From positions 5,329 through 30,839 of the forward strand of contig NW_005434583.1 in assembly GCF_000315625.1 (NCBI RefSeq): a stretch of DNA of 25,511 nt, in the 5' to 3' direction. The notes beneath the pieces were generated by a model. That model was given only the letters and a program-made list of their open reading frames with translations, ran no database searches and was not told the DNA's origin. Positions 10,668 to 18,751 of this stretch are shown piece by piece. The DNA is from Guillardia theta CCMP2712. Lineage: Eukaryota > Cryptophyceae > Pyrenomonadales > Geminigeraceae. A program made the position numbers and the translations under genes. Position 1 is the first letter of the stretch; each line of letters opens with the position of its first letter.

Positions 10668-11097
10668 TCACTCGATCCCCATGCTACAAGAGAATTCCAT
10701 TAGCCTATGCACGATCACCCATCCATCTTTGCACTTGGAGCAGAGATCCTCCACAAACACTTCCTCCTCAAACAAACTTGTTTGCCGCCTTGACTCCCCT
10801 GCAGCAGCCTGCAGCAGAGGTCACCACGCTCCTCCTCATCATACCAGCTTCCTGTAAACACACCTTCTTCTTCGACTCGCTCCTCCTGCTGTCTGACTTG
10901 CCGGCCCTGCTCGTAAAACTTTTGGCAAGCGACCCGAACTCCGCCAAAAGAGCAGCGAGGAGGGACATGGGCGACCCGTCACTGCTCTCGATGCATTTCT
11001 GCAGCGGGCTCTTGGCAGCATCTACAGCATAGGAGAATGCAGCATACGCCACACACAAGCCTGACAAGCGGACGAACACAGACAATCCGCTCGACAT
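10668..11097 (-). CDS. Small N-terminally membrane-anchored unknown protein
   Basis: Two exons, 11097-10864 and 10808-10668, with a 55-nt gt..ag intron in phase 0, giving 124 residues. The N-terminus (SVFVRLSGLCVAYAAFSYAV) is one hydrophobic helix and could be a signal anchor or an organelle inner-membrane anchor. It is followed by a Ser/Lys/Arg-rich linker (SRAGKSDSRRSESKKK) and a C-terminal part with CSKC that could hold a metal or a disulfide. Two tandem acceptors 9 nt apart (ending at 10809 and 10800) would give a three-residue difference. No family was recognised. It is convergent with the Trp-repeat gene. Confidence 0.65.
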
Positions 11098-12777
11098 TAT
11101 TCAAACCCACACCCGCGCCTACTCCCCACAAGTTGAAGCAAACAACAACTCAAATCTTCCAACTCGCTTGTTCGAAGAACAACAGCCACTGCTACATCAA
11201 CACCTGTGACATGATAGTTATTTTCGACCCTTGATCAGGCTTTTCAGGTTAGTCGACTACACAAAATTCACAACTAATACAAATAACACTTCAGATATTT
11301 ATCGTCTTTCCATGTCATATTCCTGATCTGAGTGTTCGAATACAGCTATGCCAAGAGGATTTAGAACAATATGATATATCGGTCATATATACAGTATTCA
11401 ATGACTTCTACTACTTCCTCAGAAAATTTGCACCAGCTCTTTGGACGATACCACTACCTTTAAAATATGTGATTGGATCGGTCAAAATCTACGAGATATC
11501 ATTCTGGTGTGTGTGTTTTGGACACTTTATCTATCTTCTGATTCACCCATCTCCTTTCCCCTCTTCTTCTTCTCCCTTCTCCGCATCTCTGCCAGTCTCC
11601 GCTTCCATCAATCTGCTTGCCGGCATGGCATGACGGCAGCTGTCGTTATACCGACCACCCTACCCTGCATTGCCAATGCTACCCCACCTCTGATATTGGG
11701 TACCCCACCCACTGACATCCCTTTCCATTCTCAACATACCTCAGCATCCATGAAAAGGTGGTAGATTTATAATTTCTTAAGAAGGAAAATAACCTATACC
11801 CCCAATCCTCGCGTCTTTGATTGACCCCAACACTACCCCCACCTCATTTTTCATAGCAGTTGGGTGAAAGAATCCTTGAGGACCCCGTCCATAATGGTTT
11901 AATTATAATAATAGGCACAGTGATTTTTAACTTAACTTTGAGTAAAGAAGATACCGTACCGGCGCTGCCAGGCTGTCCGATCGGATCACACCGTCACGGT
12001 CACCGTACTGAGTGCCCGCACTGAGCCACGGAGTGGCGGCGACAGTGTCATCGGAGTCCGAGCCTCGCCGGGGCCACGGGACTGTCAGCCGGGCACCGTC
12101 CACGGTGAGTATCGCGGCGGGCCCCCGACGTTGCACTGTCAGTGACAACTACAGCCGGCCACCTGTAGTATGAGCCGGGGCCGCGGCCCGCCCGGCCCCC
12201 GGGCCCCCGGCGCCGGGGCCGGCCAGCGACGATTCCGGCCCGGTACTGGGTCATCACTGGGTCATGTCGGCCCAGTCCGAGGCTTCGCTGTTTCCGAAGT
12301 TCGCTCGGAACGGTCTGGTCGAGTCTTTTTTTTGAGCAGCAAATTAACTTTGAGTAAAGGGACTAATCATAGAGGCGGTAGCCACCCGTACCCGCTCCAG
12401 GCTGAGGCTCGGAGTCGGGTATGCCATATGATGGTAGGGGTAGTCTGTGACCCATAGAAGAAAACTCCGACCCAGTTCATTTTCTTTTAAAATCAAAAGA
12501 TTTGTAAAGCCAATTCATGAGGTAACATTTCAACTTTCAAACAAGGAGTAGCGCAATAAAATTGCAGTGCAAAACGAATAAGCGGTAATGTGGGGTGGTC
12601 CCTGCTGCTCTCCTCCCTCCTCCGCCTCCACATGAAATCTGCCATTCCGACATCACCTTAAGCACCATAGCTCTTCAAGCACCCAGGCTCTTTCAGCGCT
12701 CCCTCCCCTCCCACCTGCCTACCCGCTGACAGATCCCCAAGCTCTCACCAACCATCAACCGTGTGGCTCCCCCGGCA
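11098..12777. other. Long intergenic region with GC-rich element inside AT-rich DNA
   Basis: AT-rich from about 11200 to 11930, then a sharply GC-rich block to about 12340, then AT-rich again until the first Myb copy. No spliced gene could be built. GTACCCC-type words recur at 11680-11710. The part from 12696 is the start of the Myb duplication unit. It holds the upstream regions of the small minus-strand gene and of Myb copy 1. Confidence 0.6.
11932..12359 (+). mobile_element. GC-rich element bounded by 16-bp direct repeats (possible SINE-like insertion)
   Basis: The 16-mer TTAACTTTGAGTAAAG occurs at 11932-11947 and again, identical, at 12344-12359. The sequence between them is very GC-rich, unlike the AT-rich DNA on both sides. 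A run of eight T follows the GC-rich block near 12326-12333, just before the right repeat. A perfect direct repeat of this size at the edges of compositionally foreign DNA is what target-site duplication by a retroposed element produces, and the T-run would fit a Pol III terminator. No tRNA-like A/B boxes, reverse transcriptase or terminal inverted repeats were identified, so the class is a guess. Confidence 0.4.
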
Positions 12778-13448
12778 ATGTCCCAGCAATGCGTGATGGA
12801 CTGGTCGTCCGCGGGGTCTTCCTCCCCATCACAGAGCGAGGCTGAGATCTCAGCAGCGGCCGATGAAGAGGCTTGGAACTACTCCCTCTTTGACTTCATC
12901 CTCGCTCATGACGCAGCCTCTTCCTTCGACGCCAACGTTTCCTTCGCCCCGGTCAAGCGAGTGCCCAAGGTGCAACCGCACGCCTCCAAGCGCTGGTCGA
13001 CCCTCGAGCATCAGCGCTTCCTTGTTGCCCTGGACATGTACCATGTCCCCGGGAGGGAGGGTCAAGCGCGAGGAGAGGAGCATGGGTCTGGTCTTGGGCG
13101 AGGAGCAGCGAAGAAGATATCTGACTTCGTGCAGACACGATCGGAGGCGCAGGTACGATCACACGCTCAGAAGTACTTTGCTCAGCGCAGGAACCGGAGC
13201 TAGGAGTCAGAGCCTTCAACTCTCAGTCTAGAATGCTCACTGTGTGGGGAGACTGCTGGTAAAGAATGTCACGAGTCGCGAGTGTAATAAGGACTGCAAT
13301 GAAGATGCCAGACATGAAAACACACATTAGCTTTCACTTTGCTATGGGACTCTCACACTGAGCCTAGCACAAGACATGCTTCTTGTATGCTTTCCGCCAA
13401 CAGGTCATTTGTTTTCATGATGCTTGCTGATATCGCCTCGGCTAGTGG
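12696..13448 (+). repeat. Segmental duplication, copy 1
   Basis: Nearly identical to 14118-14864 over its whole length and to 17455-18045 over its first part. It includes the Myb coding frame and, in copies 1 and 2, about 240 bp downstream. Copy 1 has a small insertion or replacement just after the stop codon (around 13220-13232) relative to the others. Confidence 0.9.
12778..13203 (+). CDS. SHAQKYF-type single-Myb protein, copy 1
   Basis: A 141-residue protein beginning at the first ATG (MSQQCVMDWSS). Residues 71-134 form one Myb-like repeat: KRWSTLEHQRFLVALDMYH, then KKISDFVQTRSEAQ and the diagnostic SHAQKYF at 128-134. This subclass binds GATA-like sequences as a nuclear transcription factor in plants and protists. 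Unusually, about 15 extra Gly/Arg/Glu residues (94-108) sit between helices 1 and 2, and the usual second Trp is absent. The extra part could be a 42-nt intron (13056-13097, gtcaag..cgag) read in frame; removing it would restore closer to normal spacing. The N-terminus is Ser-rich and acidic, as in activation regions. Two almost identical copies lie downstream. Confidence 0.85.
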   Translation: MSQQCVMDWSSAGSSSPSQSEAEISAAADEEAWNYSLFDFILAHDAASSFDANVSFAPVKRVPKVQPHASKRWSTLEHQRFLVALDMYHVPGREGQARGEEHGSGLGRGAAKKISDFVQTRSEAQVRSHAQKYFAQRRNRS

Positions 13449-13897
13449 CAAGTTAAATCCGATCGCCGCTCCATGTCTAACTTTGCACCATAGTCCAAGC
13501 GCTGCTAGCCAGGTCATGGTTTCAAGTCCTCATGCTGTAAAGTCTTATCATCATCTCGCCTACTGCTGAGAGGCATCCTTTGCGACAGGATGGGCAACAG
13601 CAAGACCTTGGGAGAAACGTTACCCGTACCTACGTCTCTGAGCATGAGGGGAAGGCTAACCCATCGAAGGATCAAGGCATGTTGGGTAAACAGGGGGGTG
13701 CTAGAAGGATTATGTAGGGGTACGGTGACGAACCCAGAAGTTAATTCCGTGTACTACCTTCGGAACACGGCCTGAATTCGGAATACAGGTATTCACCACA
13801 TCAAATGTTTCTGTAATATTTCAACTTCACAGCAGAGAATGGCAGGCTTTTCAAGCGAAAAGCAATTACGGTACAAATCGAGCCTGTGTTGTCACGT
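13449..13897. other. Spacer between Myb copies 1 and 2
   Basis: Unique spacer without a supported gene. It includes a GGGGTAC word near 13717 and the decamer CGAAGGATCA near 13666, which recurs downstream of copy 3 around 18105, hinting that parts of this spacer were also once duplicated. Confidence 0.5.
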
Positions 13898-14864
13898 AAA
13901 GTAACATGGTGGGGTGGGGTATCCCGGGCGGCCCTCCTTGGAAGACAAAGCACATTCCCCTGTCTCCTGTCCTCCTCCCTCTCCCTCCGTTCTTCTTCGT
14001 CCTCCTTCTCCCTCCCATTCTCCTTCGTCCTCCTCCCTCTTCTAGATTTTTTGCCCTCTCTCCAACAGATCAACTCTGACCTCGAGCCCGTTGGCAGTTC
14101 GCTACATTCGATCCCAAGCACTCCCTCCCCTCCCACCTGCCTGCCCGCTGACAGATCCCCAAGCTCTCACCAACCATCAACCGTGTGGCTCCCCCGGCAA
14201 TGTCCCAGCAATGCGTGATGGACTGGTCGTCCGCGGGGTCTTCCTCCCCATCACAGAGCGAGGCTGAGATCTCAGCAGCGGCCGATGAAGAGGCTTGGAA
14301 CTACTCCCTCTTTGACTTCATCCTCGCTCATGACGCAGCCTCTTCCTTCGACGCCAACGTTTCCTTCGCCCCGGTCAAGCGAGCGCCCAAGGTGCAACCA
14401 CACGCCTCCAAGCGCTGGTCGACCCTCGAGCATCAGCGCTTCCTTGTTGCCCTGGACATGTACCATGTCCCCGGGAGGGAGGGTCAAGCGCGAGGAGAGG
14501 AGCATGGGTCCGGTCTTGGGCGAGGAGCAGCGAAGAAGATATCTGACTTCGTGCAGACACGATCGGAGGCGCAGGTACGATCACACGCTCAGAAGTACTT
14601 TGCTCAGCGCAGGAACCGGAGCTAGGAGTCAGAGCCTTCAACTCTGGATTGCTCACCGTGTGGGGAGACTGCTGGTAAAGAATGTCACGAGTCACGAGTG
14701 TAATAAGGACGGCAGTGAAGATGCCAGACATGAAAACACACATTAGCTTTCACTGTGCTATGGGACTCTCACACTGAGCCTAGCACAAGACATGCTTCTT
14801 GTATGCTTTCCGCCAACAGGTCATTTGTTTTCATGATGCTTGCTGATATCGCCTCGGCTAGTGG
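13898..14864 (+). repeat. Segmental duplication, copy 2 (with longer upstream part)
   Basis: Shares 13898-14117 (starting AAAGTAACATGG) with copy 3 at 17239 onward, including the pyrimidine-rich leader. It also shares 14118-14864 with copy 1. Copy 2 is therefore the most complete version of the unit. Confidence 0.88.
14200..14625 (+). CDS. SHAQKYF-type single-Myb protein, copy 2
   Basis: The same 141-residue protein as copy 1 with one replacement, Val62 to Ala, and a few silent changes. The Myb repeat with SHAQKYF at 128-134 and the inserted Gly/Arg/Glu stretch are retained. Its 5' flank has the long pyrimidine-rich leader shared with copy 3 and a GGTGGGGTGGGGTA word at 13908. Open frame and mostly silent differences suggest it is functional or very young. 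Confidence 0.85.
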   Translation: MSQQCVMDWSSAGSSSPSQSEAEISAAADEEAWNYSLFDFILAHDAASSFDANVSFAPVKRAPKVQPHASKRWSTLEHQRFLVALDMYHVPGREGQARGEEHGSGLGRGAAKKISDFVQTRSEAQVRSHAQKYFAQRRNRS

Positions 14865-15325
14865 GGAGTTCAATCGCGGCTCCAAGGTTCAGAAACAGCC
14901 TATGTCGAGGAGGTTTTCCGATTCCCTCAAGCGAGGCTCAATGGTGTTTTTGACTCTCATATTGCATGATTAGAGAATACAAGGACAGACAATCGATGGA
15001 GAAATGATTTCCCTACCGTTATGCATTATCTGAAATGATTTCCCTATGTTATGCATTATTTGAAATGATTTCCCTATGTTATGCATTATTTGAATTGATT
15101 TCCCTATGTTATGCATTGTTTGGTTTGTCAGGAACAAACAGCATACTGAGAACAATTGCGATCTATCTTCCTTCCATCGCCACCGGATGAATTTTCGCCA
15201 AGTCCAATTTATAGTTTGAACTATAAACCTGACAGAAAACAAACGTGTAGTACTTTGAATCCTACCTAGATCCCATAGCTCACTCTACTTCTAGAAGTAC
15301 CGAATACTCGGGACATCTCATGGGC
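14865..15325. other. Intergenic region with 30-bp tandem repeat
   Basis: Lies between Myb copy 2 and the 18-residue-repeat gene. The main content is the 30-bp tandem array described separately. A minus-strand frame of 90 codons spans the array but has no recognisable domain and is explained by the repeat period being a multiple of three. Confidence 0.55.
15001..15121 (+). repeat. 30-bp tandem repeat, four copies
   Basis: Unit GAAATGATTTCCCTATGTTATGCATTATTT. The first copy is 31 bp with a CCG variant; copies two and three are identical; the fourth has two substitutions. It is AT-rich and non-coding as far as can be seen. Confidence 0.92.
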
Positions 15326-16719
15326 ATGGATCGATTCACCAGCCTCGCCGCCATCTTCGCCGTCGCCTGCGCCGCCGCCTGCGCCGTCGCCTGCTCCCCC
15401 TGGCCAGTAGCATCAGCGAGGTCGTCTTGTATTCCACGCTCAGTCGTACTGGGATATCAAGACCAGTGACACCCTTATGCAGGTCGCGCCCCCGGAGGCT
15501 ACCCTTGGTCAGGCTTCGCGGCGGGTCCGAGGCTTCCTCGCTGCCTGCCGACCTCTTGGAACGCCTGAGCTTTTACAAAGACATTGTACAACGAGCTGAT
15601 AGAGGGGAGGATGGAAAGATGATGACTGTGCTGTATGCAAGAGAACTCCAGGAGATTGCTAGGCTGACCGAAGAAAAGGAGGCTATCTATCAAGAGAAGC
15701 GCAATGAGATTGCTAGGCTGACCGAAGAAAAGGAGGCTATCTATCAAGAGAAGCGCAATGAGATTGCTAGGCTGACCGAAGAAAAGGAGGCTATCTATCA
15801 AGAGAAGCGCAATGAGATTGCTAGGCTGACCGAAGAAAAGGAGGCTATCTATCAAGAGAAGCGCAATGAGATTGCTAGGCTGACCGAAGAAAAGGAGGCT
15901 ATCTATCAAGAGAAGCGCAATGAGATTGCTAGGCTGACCGAAGAAAAGGAGGCTATCTATCAAGAGAAGCGCAATGAGATTGCTAGGCTGACCGAAGAAA
16001 AGGAGGCTATCTATCAAGAGAAGCGCAATGAGATTGCTAGGCTGACCGAAGAAAAGGAGGCTATCTATCAAGAGAAGCGCAATGAGATTGCTAGGCTGAC
16101 CGAAGAAAAGGAGGCTATCTATCAAGAGAAAGACGAGGACCAGAAATGGCGTGAGGAGGTCTACTCAACAATTTTGGCTCAATACTCTGAAAAATTAGTC
16201 TGCCTCGCTGCAGAACGCGCTGCAACTCTGAACAATAGGGCTTTGATCGAGATTGGCATGCAGAGAACTTACGGCAACATGGGCATGAGCCAAGGCATCA
16301 GCAAGACTGTAAATAATCACCTGCTGATGGGCAACGACTTGTCAAGTCTGAGCAATCATTCAAAACAAGTGTGCCAGGATCTGGCCCAGTACGACTTTGA
16401 TCTAGATGAAAGATCAGTTGCAATAGAACTGTCGGCGCTGAAGCACGAGATCTCAAAATCGCTCCACAGAAAAGCCTTTCTGCCAAACGAACCGCAAGGG
16501 TACTATGTAGGAGGGCCGCCACCTTTGGCACAGGCAGTCGCTTGCATGATCACGTATCTTCAGAAAGAAGACCTGATATCGGATGACCTGGAGGTCTATC
16601 TGATCGATGCATCAAAGAAGCCGAGATGTCAACTTCACAAAGGTAAGGTTTTACCACTCAGTGCCTGATGGCCCCAGTGAAGACTCGCAGCCGGAAAAGA
16701 GTGGGACGACTCAGTGTGA
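15326..16719 (+). CDS. Signal-peptide protein with nine 18-residue charged helical repeats
   Basis: Three exons, 15326-15420, 15483-16642 and 16691-16719, with introns of 62 and 48 nt in matching phase, giving 427 residues. The N-terminus (MDRFTSLAAIFAVACAAACA) is a signal peptide ending near ASA, followed by a basic stretch with RLRGG. This suggests entry into the secretory system and possibly the plastid, but the usual Phe after the cleavage site is missing. Residues about 108-267 are nine copies of EIARLTEEKEAIYQEKRN, the last one lacking RN. Eighteen residues equal five alpha-helical turns, so the E/K pattern repeats on the same helix face, as in single alpha-helices or coiled coils. The C-terminal 180 residues (YGNMGMSQGISKTVNNHLL, GPPPLAQAVACMITYLQKED) match no family I know. 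It sits between Myb copies 2 and 3. Confidence 0.8.
15652..16131 (+). repeat. 54-bp coding minisatellite, nine copies
   Basis: Eight full 54-bp copies and a ninth of 48 bp, with no base difference seen among the copies. The perfect identity shows very recent expansion or homogenisation, as the encoded amino acids alone would allow silent variation. Confidence 0.95.
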
Positions 16720-16753
16720 TCGGTAAAGAGTGGGACGACTCAGTGTGATCGGT
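16696..16753 (+). repeat. 29-bp tandem duplication at the stop codon
   Basis: A 29-bp unit starting AAAGAGTGGGACGACTCAGT is present twice without mismatch (16696-16724 and 16725-16753). The first copy includes the last codons and TGA of the repeat-protein gene. Confidence 0.92.
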
Positions 16754-16811
16754 GCATGTGTGCCCGATCCCTTTGGGTGACCGTGGCCGGCCCAAGTACT
16801 AAGATGATCCG

Positions 16812-17238
16812 ATCCATTACTCTGGACCCCATATGTTGCAAGTCTGCATTACGTCCAAGCATTCAACAAGATGAAAGCGAACGGTCTAGTCACAAGCTCA
16901 AGCAACTTGAAGAATCCTGCGGGTATTATTCGGATCAGCAATCTAGCTGTGGTTGTCCCCGGGTGTGCCGGTTACAGCAAGGCTCCCTTCGAAGGCAAGA
17001 ACCTAGCATCCAGCCAGTTCCTTTCCAAGATCAACATTGACGAAGACTTTGGGAGGGAGCTTATCATTCATGGGTTTGATAAGCATAACTCGAACAACAA
17101 CGAGTACCGCGAAGACTTCAGGCCCGACGTATGCGCTTTGGTCAGGACCGGGTGTACATTGAAGCTCATGGTTGGTGCACATACAAGATCTCAAAGGTCA
17201 GCCTTGTCAACAACTGCCTTGCGTCTTTCATGCAATAC
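16812..17238 (+). pseudogene. Coding-like gene fragment cut by the Myb duplication edge
   Basis: A continuous frame reads protein-like sequence (LHYVQAFNKMKANGLVTSSS, later GIIRISNLAVVVPGCAGYSK and FGRELIIHGFDKHN). From about 17139 a different frame reads more like protein (DRVYIEAHGWCTYKIS). This suggests a frameshift or a missed intron. No start codon context, upstream exons or complete domain could be built, and the sequence stops where copy 3 of the duplicated Myb unit begins at 17239. The HGWCTYKIS part faintly recalls the C-terminal block of CAP10/GT90 glycosyltransferases, but I would not call the family on this. Confidence 0.35.
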
Positions 17239-18045
17239 AAAGTAACATGGTAGTGTCAGTGGTAGGGTAGGGTATCTGGGGCGGCCCTCCTTGGAAGACA
17301 AAGCACATTCCCCTGTCTCCTCCTCCTCCCTCTCCCTCCGTTCTTCTTCGTCTTTCTCCTCCCTACTCCATCCTGATTTGCCCTCTCTCAAACAGAACAC
17401 CTCTGAAGGTTCTCTCCTATATTCATACTCCAGGCAGCACTTCCTCGAGCCCGTTGGCAGTTCGCTACATTCGATCCCAAGCACTCCCTCCCCTCCCACC
17501 TGCCTGCCCGCTGACAGATCCCCAAGCTCTCAACAACCATCAACCGTGTGGCTCCCCCGGCAATGTCCCAGCAATGCGTGATGGACTGGTCGTCCGCGGG
17601 GTCTTCCTCCCCATCACAGAGCGAGGCTGAGATCTCAGCAGCGGCCGATGAAGAGGCTTGGAACTACTCCCTCTTTGACTTCATCCTCGCTCATGACGCA
17701 GCCTCTTCCTTCGACGCCAACGTTTCCTTCGCCCCGGTCAAGAGAGTGCCCAAGGTGCAACCGCACGCCTCCAAGCGCTGGTCGACCCTCGAGCATCAGC
17801 GCTTCCTTGTTGCCCTGGACATGTACCATGTTCCCGGGAGGGAGGGTCAAGCGCGAGGAGAGGAGCATGGGTCTGGTCTTGGGCGAGGAGCAGCGAAGAA
17901 GATATCTGACTTCGTGCAGACACGATCGGAGGCGCAGGTACGATCACACGCTCAGAAGTACTTTGCTCAGCGCAGGAACCGGAGCTAGGAGTCAGAGCCT
18001 TCAACTCTAGATTGCTCACCGTGTGGGGAGACTGCTGGTAAAGAA
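17239..18045 (+). repeat. Segmental duplication, copy 3
   Basis: Matches copy 2 from AAAGTAACATGG through the Myb coding frame to GGTAAAGAA at 18045, where similarity stops abruptly. The leader differs from copy 2 by an extra segment of about 35-40 bp around 17400-17445. Confidence 0.88.
17563..17988 (+). CDS. SHAQKYF-type single-Myb protein, copy 3
   Basis: Encodes the same 141 residues as copy 1 despite about two nucleotide changes in the frame (a CGA to AGA Arg codon and a Val codon in HVPG). The downstream flank diverges soon after the stop codon, so any 3' regulatory sequence differs from copies 1 and 2. The unusual insertion within the Myb repeat is present here too. Confidence 0.85.
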   Translation: MSQQCVMDWSSAGSSSPSQSEAEISAAADEEAWNYSLFDFILAHDAASSFDANVSFAPVKRVPKVQPHASKRWSTLEHQRFLVALDMYHVPGREGQARGEEHGSGLGRGAAKKISDFVQTRSEAQVRSHAQKYFAQRRNRS

Positions 18046-18751
18046 GATCCTAGCTCTGCCATGGCTACGGCCATACGTCGGCTATAGGGGGAAGTCTATC
18101 CCATCGAAGGATCATGACTGGTCAAGGTCATTTCTGAGCACGAAGATCACAAGTTTGCGGAAGTCTTCAATGCCTGGATGACCGGTACTACGCGGCTCCA
18201 GAAAAAGTACTGATACGACCTCCTTATTATGTTAGAAGGCCTATCTAAGTATCATGGAGATGTTAGTGAATATGGAGCAGGATGATAGAATGTTGTTGTA
18301 TGCTCTTGGGGGAAGCAATTAAGCTCCTCCTTATCAAATACAGTATCAGCAAGGCAGTTTTGAAAGTTTCCGGTCTAGACCATAGCGTTCAAAGGTGTCA
18401 GAACCATTTTTCTCCTGCCTCCTGCCTCCTGCCTCCTGCCTCCTGCCTCCTGCCTCCTGCCTCCTGCCTCCTGCCTCCTGCCTCCTCCTACAGCACCGCT
18501 ACCATGAACAATCACGTGAAGTTCTTCAGGTTCCAGATGATGTCTGAACCAGCATGTCGCCCCTTTTAAAAAGATATATTTACTTCAAAATACTACTTGT
18601 AAAACCAGGAAAGTATGTTTTTCGACCATCAACCCCCTAAAGGGCTTTTAATAACGAATTATTTTTTGTACTATGAATTCTCTCTATATATAATAAGTGC
18701 GTTTAAAAAGTTTTTTAAAAGGTCTCAACTAGCCAGGCTAGCCCGCGCGCG
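18046..18751. other. Intergenic region upstream of the acyltransferase gene
   Basis: Contains unique sequence after the end of duplication copy 3, a 7-bp tandem array (18412-18487) and then a strongly AT-rich stretch (18560-18725) with TATATATA near 18685, which may hold the promoter of the acyltransferase gene. No gene could be built. Confidence 0.55.
18412..18487 (+). repeat. 7-bp tandem repeat (CTCCTGC)n
   Basis: About ten and a half perfect copies of CTCCTGC, pyrimidine-rich on the plus strand. Confidence 0.95.

Noticed and set aside
15001-15121. Possible CRISPR-like array
   Set aside because: Direct tandem repeats without unique spacers, and the region is eukaryotic.
14970-15242. Minus-strand frame with repeated IMHNIGKSFQ
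   Set aside because: The 30-bp repeat period is a multiple of three, so any frame without a stop stays open; no other coding sign.
15499-16125. 208-codon minus-strand frame with Leu-rich repeats
   Set aside because: It is the antisense shadow of the perfect 54-bp coding minisatellite.
18412-18487. Possible interstitial telomere repeat
   Set aside because: CTCCTGC does not match known TTTAGGG or TTAGGG-type telomere units; a simple microsatellite is sufficient.
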